A stretch of DNA of 32,727 nt from Butyricicoccus_A sp964513445. GTDB lineage: Bacteria; Bacillota; Clostridia; Oscillospirales; Butyricicoccaceae. The position numbers and the translations under genes are program-made. Location: NCBI GenBank assembly GCA_964513445.1, contig CAZEMM010000016.1, positions 1 through 32,727 on the forward strand, in the 5' to 3' direction. The stretch's first letter is position 1, and the number at the start of each line of letters is the position of its first letter. Under the pieces are notes generated by a model. The model made no database searches. It saw only the letters and a program-made list of their open reading frames with translations, and was not told the DNA's origin. Shown piece after piece: positions 23,203 through 30,386 of the stretch.

Positions 23203-24246
23203 ATGAGACATACCAAATTAGACAGTCTGGGCGTCAGCGCGTTTTGCGAAAGCATGGCGATGATGGTTCAGGCGGGTATCCAGACCTTTGAGGCGGTGTC
23301 GCTGCTCCGGCAGGATGAACGCCGCGGCGGCGAGCTGGAGCAAGCGCTTGCGCACATGCAGCCGCAGATGGAGCAGGGCATGCGCTTGTCCGACGCGATG
23401 GCGTCCGCCGGCGCGTTTCCCGACTACGCCGTCAAAATGATCGCGGCGGGCGAGGACGCCGGGCGGCTGGAGGACGTGCTGTTTCGTCTGGCTTCCTATT
23501 ATGCGGAGCAGAAAACCGTGACGGAAAAGCTCAAATCCTCCGTCACCTATCCGGCCGTCATGCTGCTTTTGATCGTCGCGGTGCTGGCTGTGCTGCTCAC
23601 AATGGTACTGCCCGCCTTCACCGGCGTGTACAACAGCATGACCGGCAGTCTGGCCGCCTCATCGTATGGATATATCCGCTGGGCGTATGGCTTTTGCTGG
23701 GTCGCGCTCGTTCTCATGCTGGCGCTCGCCGCAGCGCTGCTCATCGGGTTGCTGCTGTGGAACGGCAAGCGCCGCGCGGCTGTCGAACGCGCGCTGCACA
23801 AAATCCCTGTCTGCGCCGGAATTTTGGACACAATGGGCCTGTTTCGGTTTACCTCCGCGCTGGCGACCTTCCTCTCCTGCGGCACACCGCAGGATCTGGC
23901 GGTTATGCAGAGCGCCGAGATGACGCAGTGCCCGCCGATTGAAAAGAAGCTGGAGGGCTGCGTTTCCCGCATGGAGCAGGGACATGGCATCGCGCAGGCG
24001 GCGTATGATGAGCAGCTGTTTGAGCCGGTGTACGGCAGAATGCTTCTGGCGGGCGACCGCAGCGGCAATATGGACGCGGTGCTGCAGCGTCTGATCAAGC
24101 TGCTGGAGGAGCACTGCACCGAGCAGGTCGACCGGCTGGTCGGCGTCATCGACCCGCTGCTCTCCGGCGTGCTGATGGTGACCGTCGGGCTGTCGCTCAT
24201 CAGCGTCATGCTGCCGCTCATCGGTATGATGAGCTCGATCGGCTGA
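23203..24246 (+). CDS. pilC: Type II secretion/type IV pilus inner-membrane platform protein (GspF/PilC family)
   Basis: 347 residues with two T2SSF domains. The first (about 10-125) contains FCESMAMMVQAGI and MIAAGEDAGRLEDVLFRLASYY. A pair of spans follows (about 125-150 and 170-195). The second domain (about 205-325) contains FTSALATFLSCGTPQD and GRMLLAGDRSGNMDAVL, and the C-terminal span includes GVLMVTVGLSLISVMLP. PilC is the membrane platform that pilus ATPases drive. The open frame runs 60 codons further upstream inside the lipoprotein gene; ATG 23203 is chosen for its CAGGTGA about 9 bases upstream. It is followed by four small membrane proteins and a PilT ATPase. Confidence 0.87.
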   Translation: MRHTKLDSLGVSAFCESMAMMVQAGIQTFEAVSLLRQDERRGGELEQALAHMQPQMEQGMRLSDAMASAGAFPDYAVKMIAAGEDAGRLEDVLFRLASYYAEQKTVTEKLKSSVTYPAVMLLLIVAVLAVLLTMVLPAFTGVYNSMTGSLAASSYGYIRWAYGFCWVALVLMLALAAALLIGLLLWNGKRRAAVERALHKIPVCAGILDTMGLFRFTSALATFLSCGTPQDLAVMQSAEMTQCPPIEKKLEGCVSRMEQGHGIAQAAYDEQLFEPVYGRMLLAGDRSGNMDAVLQRLIKLLEEHCTEQVDRLVGVIDPLLSGVLMVTVGLSLISVMLPLIGMMSSIG

Positions 24247-24257
24247 GGTGATCCAGC

Positions 24258-24575
24258 ATGTACATTGATAAAAAACGGGCGCGCTGGCCATATGTCGCCG
24301 GCATTTTGGCCGCGCTCATCATTGTAATTGCCATCCTTGCGGCGCGCAGGGCCTCCGCACCGGCGCTTGCGCAGACGAGCGCGGACGCCGTTCAGCAGGC
24401 CATCGCGCGCAGCGCGCTGCAATGCTATGTCGTCGAGGGCGTCTATCCGCCCAGCCTCGATTATCTGGAGCAGCGCTACGGCCTGCGCATCAATACTGCG
24501 GATTATTATGTCACCTATGACAGCTTTGCATCCAATCTGCCGCCCGATGTGCGGGTGATTGAAAAATCCAAGTAA
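24258..24575 (+). CDS. Small single-span protein, pseudopilin-like (operon gene 4)
   Basis: 105 residues. A short basic cytoplasmic N-terminus (MYIDKKRARW) leads into one membrane span (about 12-30, GILAALIIVIAILAARR), then an outer helix VQQAIARSALQCYVVEGVYPPSLDYLEQ. Topology and the A-x-CYVVEGxYPPSLDYL stretch resemble the N-terminal helix and loop of pseudopilins, yet there is no Gly/Ala plus FTLIE cleavage motif. GAGGTGATC precedes ATG 24258. It lies between pilC and the next small gene with an 11-bp gap. I cannot assign a family with certainty. Confidence 0.7.
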   Translation: MYIDKKRARWPYVAGILAALIIVIAILAARRASAPALAQTSADAVQQAIARSALQCYVVEGVYPPSLDYLEQRYGLRINTADYYVTYDSFASNLPPDVRVIEKSK

Positions 24576-24590
24576 AGGAGCGTCCGAGAT

Positions 24591-25046
24591 ATGAAGCAAC
24601 AATCGTTTCGCACAGGGTTTTATACCATCGGCATTGCGGCGCTCTTTCTGGTCGGCTTTCTGCTGCTCGTGCTGTTTGGCGCGCGCAGCTACCAAAATAC
24701 CGTCGAGGTGCAGACGTGCAACAACGACACGCGCGCGCTGCTCTCCTACGTCTCCGCACGCGTGCGCGCAGGCGACAGCACGGACGCAGTACACATCGCA
24801 GGCAGCGCATACGGCGACCTGCTGACCATTGCGGACACCGACGGATATGAGACGCGCATTTACCTGTATGACGGCGCGCTGATGGAGGAATATGCCGCGG
24901 CCGACGCGCCGCTCGCACCGGAGACGGCGCAGACCATCGGCAGCACGCGTACCTTTTCCATCACCGAGGAGGGCGCGCGCCTGCTCGTGACAACCGACGC
25001 CGGAACCGTCTGCATCCGTCTGCGCAGTGAAGGAGGCCTTTCATGA
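24591..25046 (+). CDS. Small membrane protein, possible DUF4860-type pseudopilin (operon gene 5)
   Basis: 151 residues. The N-terminus RTGFYTIGIAALFLVGFLL has a Gly before an aromatic residue and a long hydrophobic helix (about 9-31), like a prepilin but with Gly rather than Glu at the fifth mature position. ARSYQNTVE and NNDTRALLSYVSARVR follow, a pattern I associate from memory with the DUF4860 family found beside clostridial PilC/PilT genes; this was not checked. The rest is beta-rich (YETRIYLYDG). AAAGGAG precedes ATG 24591. Its TGA overlaps the next ATG (ATGA). Confidence 0.68.
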   Translation: MKQQSFRTGFYTIGIAALFLVGFLLLVLFGARSYQNTVEVQTCNNDTRALLSYVSARVRAGDSTDAVHIAGSAYGDLLTIADTDGYETRIYLYDGALMEEYAAADAPLAPETAQTIGSTRTFSITEEGARLLVTTDAGTVCIRLRSEGGLS

Positions 25047-25486
25047 AGCAGCGACATTCCATGACAGCCTTTTTTCTCGAGGCTCTGCTGCTCATCGGCA
25101 TCTTTATCTCGATCATCCTGCTGCTGACGCGGATCTTCGCCGCGTCCAGACTGGAAAGCGACGAGGCGTATGAGCTGACGCGTGCGGTCTGTCTCGCCTC
25201 CAACGCGGCGGAGGAGGCCGCCGATGCGCGTGACGCGTCCGAGCTGTGCGAGAGACTCAACGCGCAGAACAACGCCGCATTAGACGACGATACCATAACG
25301 GCAGCCTATGCTTACGATCTGACGCCGCAGGCGGACGGCCCGCTGCGCGTTTCCATCGCGTGGGAGCCGGAGGACGAGGCCGCGGACACGCTGGTGCACT
25401 GTACCGTCACCGTCACGCGCAGTGCGGACGGCGCGCAGCTCTATCAGCTGGAAACGGCGGTTTATGTGGAGGAGGACGCATCATGA
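25043..25486 (+). CDS. Small membrane protein, pseudopilin-like (operon gene 6)
   Basis: 147 residues with one N-terminal span. MTAFFLEALLLIGIFIS includes FFLE, the closest thing to a class III prepilin motif in this operon (the Glu would be residue 5 if cleavage follows Thr8). A charged helix (RLESDEAYELTRAV) and a beta-rich C-terminal part (RVSIAWEPED, CTVTVTRSADG) follow, the layout of a minor pseudopilin. It is joined by ATGA overlaps to the genes on both sides, so all three are translationally coupled. AAGGAGG lies upstream of ATG 25043. Its role is inferred from context. Confidence 0.68.
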   Translation: MKQRHSMTAFFLEALLLIGIFISIILLLTRIFAASRLESDEAYELTRAVCLASNAAEEAADARDASELCERLNAQNNAALDDDTITAAYAYDLTPQADGPLRVSIAWEPEDEAADTLVHCTVTVTRSADGAQLYQLETAVYVEEDAS

Positions 25487-25878
25487 AGCACATTCCGATT
25501 CGGCTGGGGCCGATCTCTCTGGTCCTGACCGTCATCACCGTCAGCATGGCGATGCTGTCCATTCTGACCCTTTCCACCGCGCAGGCCGATCTCCGTCTGG
25601 CGGAAACCTACGCCGACACGGTGCGCGAGCAATACGCGCGCGAGGCGGAGGGTCAGGCATTTGTGCGCGATGCACACCGCGCGGCCGCCTCCGGCGCGCC
25701 GCTCGCCGCGTTATCCGACGAGCAGACAACGTCCGGCCTATTGCAGAAAACCATCACATCCGACCGCGCCGCGCTGGTCATCCAGCTGCGCGCCGATGAC
25801 CTGCGCATCGTCAGCTGGCGCACCGTGACCAACTGGGAGGCGGACAACGATCCGGGCCAATTGTGGGACGGCGAATAG
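25483..25878 (+). CDS. Small membrane protein, pseudopilin-like (operon gene 7)
   Basis: 131 residues. RLGPISLVLTVITVSMAML gives a Gly followed by a hydrophobic helix (about 9-28), then LSTAQADLRLAETYADTVREQYAREAEG, split across residues 29-56, a long amphipathic helix as in pilins. The fifth residue after the Gly is Val, not Glu. The C-terminal part (DDLRIVSWRTVTNWE) is short and beta-like. ATG 25483 overlaps the previous stop (ATGA) and has GGAGGAGG about 6 bases upstream. pilT follows after 13 bp. No named family is recognised with confidence. Confidence 0.68.
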   Translation: MKHIPIRLGPISLVLTVITVSMAMLSILTLSTAQADLRLAETYADTVREQYAREAEGQAFVRDAHRAAASGAPLAALSDEQTTSGLLQKTITSDRAALVIQLRADDLRIVSWRTVTNWEADNDPGQLWDGE

Positions 25879-25891
25879 AGGAGGCTTTTTC

Positions 25892-26953
25892 ATGACAATC
25901 GAAGAAATTCTCAAACAGGCGATCGATATCGACGTCTCGGATATTTTTCTCATCGCCGGCCTGCCGGTAACCTTCAAGCACCACGGGCGCCAGCTGCGGC
26001 AGGAGAGCGAACGGCTCAAGCCGGACGATACGCACCGCCTGATTGAAGAAATCTATAAAGTCAGCGGTCGCAGTCTGCATCGTCCGATGGATTCCTGCAA
26101 CGACGATGATTTTTCCTTTGCCCTTCACGGGTTGGGACGCTTCCGCGTCAACATCTTCCGGCAGCGCGGCTCACTGGCCGCCGTCATCCGCGTGATCCAT
26201 TTCGGCCTGCCCGACCCGCAAAAGCTGGGCATACCGGAAAACGTGCTGTCGCTTGCGGACAACCAGAAGGGGCTGGTTCTGGTCGTCGGCGCGGCCGGCA
26301 GCGGCAAATCCACCACGCTCGCCTGCATGGTCAACCGCATCAATCGCAGCCGTGACTGCCACATCATCACGCTGGAGGATCCGATCGAATATGTCCACCG
26401 CCATGACCGCGCGATTGTTTCACAGCGCGAGGTGACGATCGACACGCCGAGCTATTTATCCGCCCTGCGCTCTGCGCTGCGCGAAAGCCCCGACGTCATC
26501 CTGCTCGGTGAAATGCGCGATTACGACACGATCTCCGCCGCCGTCACCGCCGCGGAGACCGGCGTTCTGCTGTTCAGCACACTGCACACCAGCAGCGCGG
26601 CTAACACCATCGGGCGCATCGTCGATGTGTTCCCGGCAAACCAGCAGCAGCAGATCAAAATCCAGCTCGCCCAGATTCTAAAGGGCGTCATCTGCCAGCA
26701 GCTTGTGCCGACGACCGACGGCAGGCTGGTGCCGGTATTTGAGGTCATGAAAAACACAGCGGCCATCCAAAATATGATCCGCGAGGACAAGCTGCACCAG
26801 CTGGAATCCGCGCTGATGTCTGGCGCAGCAGACGGCATGTGCACGATGGACAACAGCCTAATGCAGCTGTACCGCGACGGCGCCATCACAAAGGATACCG
26901 CGCTGCTCTACTGCATCCACTATGAGACGATGGTCAAGCGAATCGGGCGGTAA
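25892..26953 (+). CDS. pilT: PilT-family type IV pilus/type II secretion ATPase
   Basis: 353 residues, the size of PilT. N-terminal PAS-like domain (1-110) then the RecA-type core: Walker A GAAGSGKST (133-141; the usual form is GPTGSGKST), Asp box LEDPIEY (Glu162, Asp163), Walker B VILLGEMRD (202-210), and His box STLHTSSA (229-236). SALRESPDVILLGEMRD is the PilT-type stretch. PilT hexamers normally retract pili. It is the only ATPase of the operon; there is no PilB/GspE nearby, so it may drive assembly here or pair with a PilB encoded elsewhere. GAGGAGG lies about 9 bases upstream of ATG 25892. Confidence 0.9.
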   Translation: MTIEEILKQAIDIDVSDIFLIAGLPVTFKHHGRQLRQESERLKPDDTHRLIEEIYKVSGRSLHRPMDSCNDDDFSFALHGLGRFRVNIFRQRGSLAAVIRVIHFGLPDPQKLGIPENVLSLADNQKGLVLVVGAAGSGKSTTLACMVNRINRSRDCHIITLEDPIEYVHRHDRAIVSQREVTIDTPSYLSALRSALRESPDVILLGEMRDYDTISAAVTAAETGVLLFSTLHTSSAANTIGRIVDVFPANQQQQIKIQLAQILKGVICQQLVPTTDGRLVPVFEVMKNTAAIQNMIREDKLHQLESALMSGAADGMCTMDNSLMQLYRDGAITKDTALLYCIHYETMVKRIGR

Positions 26954-26976
26954 TAATCAATCCATTATCAGAACAG

Positions 26977-27015
26977 GGCGGTACGGGCTTCAGCTGAAGT
27001 CCCATACCGCCTTTT
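26977..27015 (+). terminator. Terminator of the sortase-pilus-like operon
   Basis: GGCGGTACGGG (26977-26987) pairs with CCCATACCGCC (27001-27011) with one mismatch; the palindromic CTTCAGCTGAAG fills the top. TTTT follows. Confidence 0.88.
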
Positions 27016-27126
27016 GCTGTCGGGAACGCCGCGCTGCACGGACGCTTTTTCCACAAAGCTCCATTCCGTCTGCGCGTATTCTGCCGGCGCATGTCAAATT
27101 TCTTCCCCCGTATTGCCAATCTTTGG

Positions 27127-27155
27127 TTGCAATTTGCCACAAATTCGCTTACAAT
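27127..27155 (+). promoter_or_regulatory. Promoter of ssnA
   Basis: -35 TTGCAA (27127-27132), 17-bp spacer, -10 TACAAT (27150-27155). The block TTACAATAAAGAAA (27149-27162) recurs at the promoter of the PLP gene (31846-31859). An imperfect inverted repeat ATTGCCAA/TTGGTTGCAAT overlaps the -35. Confidence 0.65.
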
Positions 27156-27183
27156 AAAGAAAATACTGAATGGAGGTGTTACC

Positions 27184-28524
27184 ATGCTGCTTGTCGGTAA
27201 CGGACGCCTGATCACACGCGACCCCGCCAATCCCTATCTGCGTGACGGCGCGGTGGCGGTAGAAGGACGCACGATCAAAGAGGTCGGCGCATCCGGCGCG
27301 CTGCGCGCAAAATACCCGGATGCCGACTATCTGGACGCGAAGGGTGGCGTCATCATGCCCGCCTTTATCAACATGCACGAGCACATCTACAGCGCAATGG
27401 CGCGCGGCATGCAGGTAAAGGGCTATGACCCGCACGGCTTTCTGGATATTCTCGACGGCATGTGGTGGACGCTCGACCGCAATCTGACGCTGGAAAATAC
27501 ATATTACAGCGCCATGCTCACCTACATCGACTGCATCAAAAACGGCGTGACCACCATCTTTGACCACCACGCCAGCTTTGGCGCGATCTCCGGCAGTCTG
27601 TTCCGCATTGAGGAGGCCGCACGGCAGGCCGGGATCCGCTCCTGCCTGTGCTACGAGATCTCCGACCGCGACGGCGCGGACAAATGCCGCGACGCCATTC
27701 GCGAAAACGTCGACTTTATCCGGCACGCCCGCGCGGATGACAGCGATATGATCGCGGGCATGATGGGCATGCACGCGAGCTTTACGCTGAGCGATGAAAC
27801 GCTGGATGCCTGCGCCGCGCAGCTTCCGCCGGACACCGGCTATCACATCCATGTTGCGGAGGGCATCGAGGATCTGTACGACTGTCTGGACAAGCATCAC
27901 ACGCGCATTATCGACCGCCTGATGAATTTTGACATGCTGGGCGAAAAAACGCTGTGCGCGCACTGCATCTACATCAACGACCATGAGATGGATCTGCTGC
28001 GGCACACAGGCACGATGGTCGTGCACAATCCGGAGTCCAACATGGGCAACGCCTGCGGCTGCCCGCCCACGATGAAGCTGTATCACAAGGGCATCCTGAC
28101 CGGTCTGGGCACGGACGGCTATACGCACGACATGCTCGAATCGTACAAGGTCGCAAATATTTTGCACAAGCACAACCTGCATGACAGCCAGGCGGCGTGG
28201 AGCGAGGTGCCCGATATGCTGTTTTACGGCAACGCAAAAATGGCAAACCGGTACTTTAAGCAGCCGCTCGGTGTCCTGCGCCCGGGCGCGAGCGCAGACA
28301 TCATCGTCACGGACTACCAGCCCATCACGCCGATGGACGCGGACAACTGCAACAGCCATATCCTGTTCGGCATGAACGGGCGCAGCGTCGTCACGACCAT
28401 CGCCGCCGGAAACATGCTCATGCGTGAGCGCCAGCTGACGCAGCTGGATGAAGAAAAGCTGCTCGCCGATGCACGTCAGTCCGCCCGCGCGCTGTGGGCG
28501 CGCATCAACGCCGCCCGCGCCTGA
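27184..28524 (+). CDS. ssnA: SsnA-type aminohydrolase (amidohydrolase superfamily)
   Basis: 446 residues, the length of E. coli SsnA (about 442). The family belongs to the guanine deaminase/chlorohydrolase branch of metal-dependent amidohydrolases. Visible ligands: His65 and His67 in MHEHIYSA, His in YHIHVAEG, His in CAHCIYI, and Asp in LGTDGYT. SsnA sits in purine and selenium-linked catabolic clusters with hydA, xanthine dehydrogenase and permease genes, and is needed for anaerobic purine use in such clusters, though its exact reaction is less sure than its fold. ATG 27184 is chosen for GGAGGTG 7 bases upstream; 31 open codons before it include the promoter. It heads the purine cluster in this window. 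Confidence 0.87.
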   Translation: MLLVGNGRLITRDPANPYLRDGAVAVEGRTIKEVGASGALRAKYPDADYLDAKGGVIMPAFINMHEHIYSAMARGMQVKGYDPHGFLDILDGMWWTLDRNLTLENTYYSAMLTYIDCIKNGVTTIFDHHASFGAISGSLFRIEEAARQAGIRSCLCYEISDRDGADKCRDAIRENVDFIRHARADDSDMIAGMMGMHASFTLSDETLDACAAQLPPDTGYHIHVAEGIEDLYDCLDKHHTRIIDRLMNFDMLGEKTLCAHCIYINDHEMDLLRHTGTMVVHNPESNMGNACGCPPTMKLYHKGILTGLGTDGYTHDMLESYKVANILHKHNLHDSQAAWSEVPDMLFYGNAKMANRYFKQPLGVLRPGASADIIVTDYQPITPMDADNCNSHILFGMNGRSVVTTIAAGNMLMRERQLTQLDEEKLLADARQSARALWARINAARA

Positions 28525-28653
28525 CATCAGACCGTGCTGCCGCTTCGCAATTCCTTCGTTTTTTATCCAATATCCGTCTGCAAGTGAAGCATTCTTCCCT
28601 TCCCTGCGTTTTCTGTATGCAAGCCTTTCTATGCACAAAAACGAAAAATTTTG

Positions 28654-28682
28654 TTGACGGACTGCGTATCCTGTGTTATAAT
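28654..28682 (+). promoter_or_regulatory. Promoter of the xanthine/urate permease gene
   Basis: -35 TTGACG (28654-28659), 17-bp spacer, consensus -10 TATAAT (28677-28682). Transcription should start near 28689, leaving a leader of about 130 nt. Confidence 0.75.
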
Positions 28683-28695
28683 TTTCACAAGAAAA

Positions 28696-28764
28696 AACGA
28701 TAGGACATTGTTCAACGGAGAGTAGCCATGCAGCCTTCTGCATTTCGACTACTCTTTTGTTTTC
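28696..28764 (+). promoter_or_regulatory. Structured 5' leader with terminator-like hairpin (putative attenuator)
   Basis: Shortly after the predicted start of transcription comes a small stem AACGAT/ATTGTT (28696-28712, loop AGGAC). A two-part hairpin follows: AGAGTAG (28719-28725) with CTACTCT (28749-28755), and ATGCAG (28728-28733) with CTGCAT (28738-28743). TTTTGTTTT comes directly after it (28755-28763). This has the shape of an intrinsic terminator, yet it lies before the permease start codon. It does not match the classical guanine/adenine riboswitch core, as GTTTCTACC is absent. Attenuation, by a small ligand or a protein, is inference. Confidence 0.5.
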
Positions 28765-28821
28765 CTGCACGGTGCTCCATCAATTTTTCCCCGTCCGCCA
28801 CAAAAAAAGGAGTGAATCAAA

Positions 28822-30273
28822 GTGAGCAAAGAAACCAAATCTCCCGAACTGGGCTCGCCGTATACCTTTTATGGCAAGCTCCCGCTCAAGCAAGCTATTC
28901 CGCTTGGCCTACAGCATGTCATGGCTATGTTTGTGGGCAATCTGACCCCGCTTATCATCATCATGGGCGCGTGCGGCCTGACCGCTGACGCCGGCTTCGG
29001 TGACCTGCGCACCGCGCTGCTGCAAAATGCGATGACCATCGCGGGAGTTGTCACACTGATCCAGCTGTTTTCCATCGGGCCATGCGGCGGCAAGGTGCCG
29101 ATCATCATGGGCACCTCGTCCGGTTTTCTCGGCGTGTTCCAGAGCGTTGTGGCAACAATGGGCGCGGGCGTCGTCTCCTATGGCGCGATCATGGCGGCCA
29201 GCCTGATCGGCGGCCTGTTTGAGGGTGTCCTCGGCTTTTGTCTCAAGCCGCTTCGCCGCTTCTTCCCGCCGGTTGTCACGGGCTGCGTGGTCATGTCCAT
29301 CGGCCTGTCGCTCATCTCCGTTGGCATCAACTACCTCTGCGGCGGCAGCGGTGTCAGCGACTATGGCTCCGTGCAAAACATCTTTGTCGGTCTGATCGTC
29401 CTGCTGGTCATCCTCGTCCTCAAGCATTTTACCAATCCGAAGGGCATGATCAGCACCTCTTCTATCCTCATCGGCATTCTGGTTGGCTACGTCGTGTGCA
29501 TTATCATGACGCTTGTCCTTCCAAACACCGGTGTCAATGCCGACGGCGTCGAGTATACCTATGCATGGGTCGTCAAGTTTGAGCAGGTCAGGAATGCGGC
29601 ATGGCTGTCCCTGCCAAGCTTCGTTGGCATGGGCAAGCTGTCCGACATCCATTTTGTATTTGACGCGCAGGCGATCATTCCGATCTGCATTATGTTCATC
29701 GTCACGGCTGTTGAGACGGTCGGTGACATCTCCGCCTGCATCGAGGGCGGCATGAACCGTGAGGCAACCGATTCTGAGCTGTCGGGCGGCGTCATCTGCG
29801 ACGGCCTCGGCTCAACGCTCGCCTCCATATTCGGCGTACTGCCCAACACCTCGTTCTCACAGAATGTCGGTCTGGTTTCCATGACCAAGGTCGTCAACCG
29901 CATGGCGCTGACCTGCGGCGCAATTTTCCTGATTCTGTGCGGCCTGTGCCCCAAGATCGGCGCATGCGTTTCCATCATGCCGCAGCCGGTACTCGGCGGC
30001 GCGGCTGTCATGATGTTCGCCTCCATCCTGGTCTCCGGCATTCAGCTGGTTACCCGCGAGGCGATCACAGCGCGCGAGATCACCATTATCTCGGTCGCGC
30101 TCGGCCTGGGCTACGGTCTCGGCTCCACGGCCGGTGCAACCGGCCAGCTGCCGTACTATTTACAGCTGATCTTCGGCGGATCCGGCATTGTCCCTGCGGC
30201 ATTCGCTGCGATCATTCTCAATGTTGTGCTGCCGAAGGAGGATGCGGGCAAGAAGGACAAACAAACCGTATGA
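28822..30273 (+). CDS. NCS2-family nucleobase permease, xanthine/urate type
   Basis: 483 residues, about 14 membrane spans. LQHVMAMFVGNLTPLII near the start is the family signature. AVETVGDIS in TM8 carries the key acidic residue with the ExxGD pattern of xanthine/urate transporters (uracil carriers have a different sequence), and PNTSFSQNVGLVSMTKVVNR in TM10 supplies the conserved Gln. Substrate is thus likely xanthine or uric acid, taken up with H+ or Na+. The start is GTG 28822, with AAAAAGGAG about 9 bases upstream. It lies between ssnA and hydA, which fits import for purine breakdown. It has its own promoter and a structured leader. Confidence 0.88.
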   Translation: MSKETKSPELGSPYTFYGKLPLKQAIPLGLQHVMAMFVGNLTPLIIIMGACGLTADAGFGDLRTALLQNAMTIAGVVTLIQLFSIGPCGGKVPIIMGTSSGFLGVFQSVVATMGAGVVSYGAIMAASLIGGLFEGVLGFCLKPLRRFFPPVVTGCVVMSIGLSLISVGINYLCGGSGVSDYGSVQNIFVGLIVLLVILVLKHFTNPKGMISTSSILIGILVGYVVCIIMTLVLPNTGVNADGVEYTYAWVVKFEQVRNAAWLSLPSFVGMGKLSDIHFVFDAQAIIPICIMFIVTAVETVGDISACIEGGMNREATDSELSGGVICDGLGSTLASIFGVLPNTSFSQNVGLVSMTKVVNRMALTCGAIFLILCGLCPKIGACVSIMPQPVLGGAAVMMFASILVSGIQLVTREAITAREITIISVALGLGYGLGSTAGATGQLPYYLQLIFGGSGIVPAAFAAIILNVVLPKEDAGKKDKQTV

Positions 30274-30328
30274 CATGCATATCTACGCGCAGCATGCACG
30301 CTGATATGGCATGACATCCACACAACTG

Positions 30329-30364
30329 TGGCAGGGACGCACGCTGTGTGTCCCTGCCCTTTTT
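30329..30364 (+). terminator. Terminator between permease and hydA
   Basis: GGCAGGGAC (30330-30338) pairs with GTCCCTGCC (30350-30358), followed by CTTTTTC. No clear promoter lies between it and hydA (30387), so hydA may depend on read-through. Confidence 0.85.
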
Positions 30365-30386
30365 CTAGTAGGAGAGAGGCTTTCAT

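Noticed and set aside
23547..24794. 415-codon minus-strand open frame opposite pilC and the next genes
   Set aside because: Crosses several real plus-strand genes with ordered Shine-Dalgarno sites; low-complexity composition.
27094..28770. 558-codon minus-strand open frame opposite ssnA
   Set aside because: Antisense to a well-supported enzyme with all metal ligands; no ribosome binding site or domain.
28689..28821. Classical purine riboswitch in the permease leader
   Set aside because: The conserved core elements (such as GTTTCTACC) are absent; only the terminator-like hairpin is supported.
28728..28988. 86-codon frame starting in the permease leader, with GGAG upstream
   Set aside because: It runs out of frame into the permease gene and has no recognisable product. 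A short leader role cannot be excluded, so the leader itself is reported.
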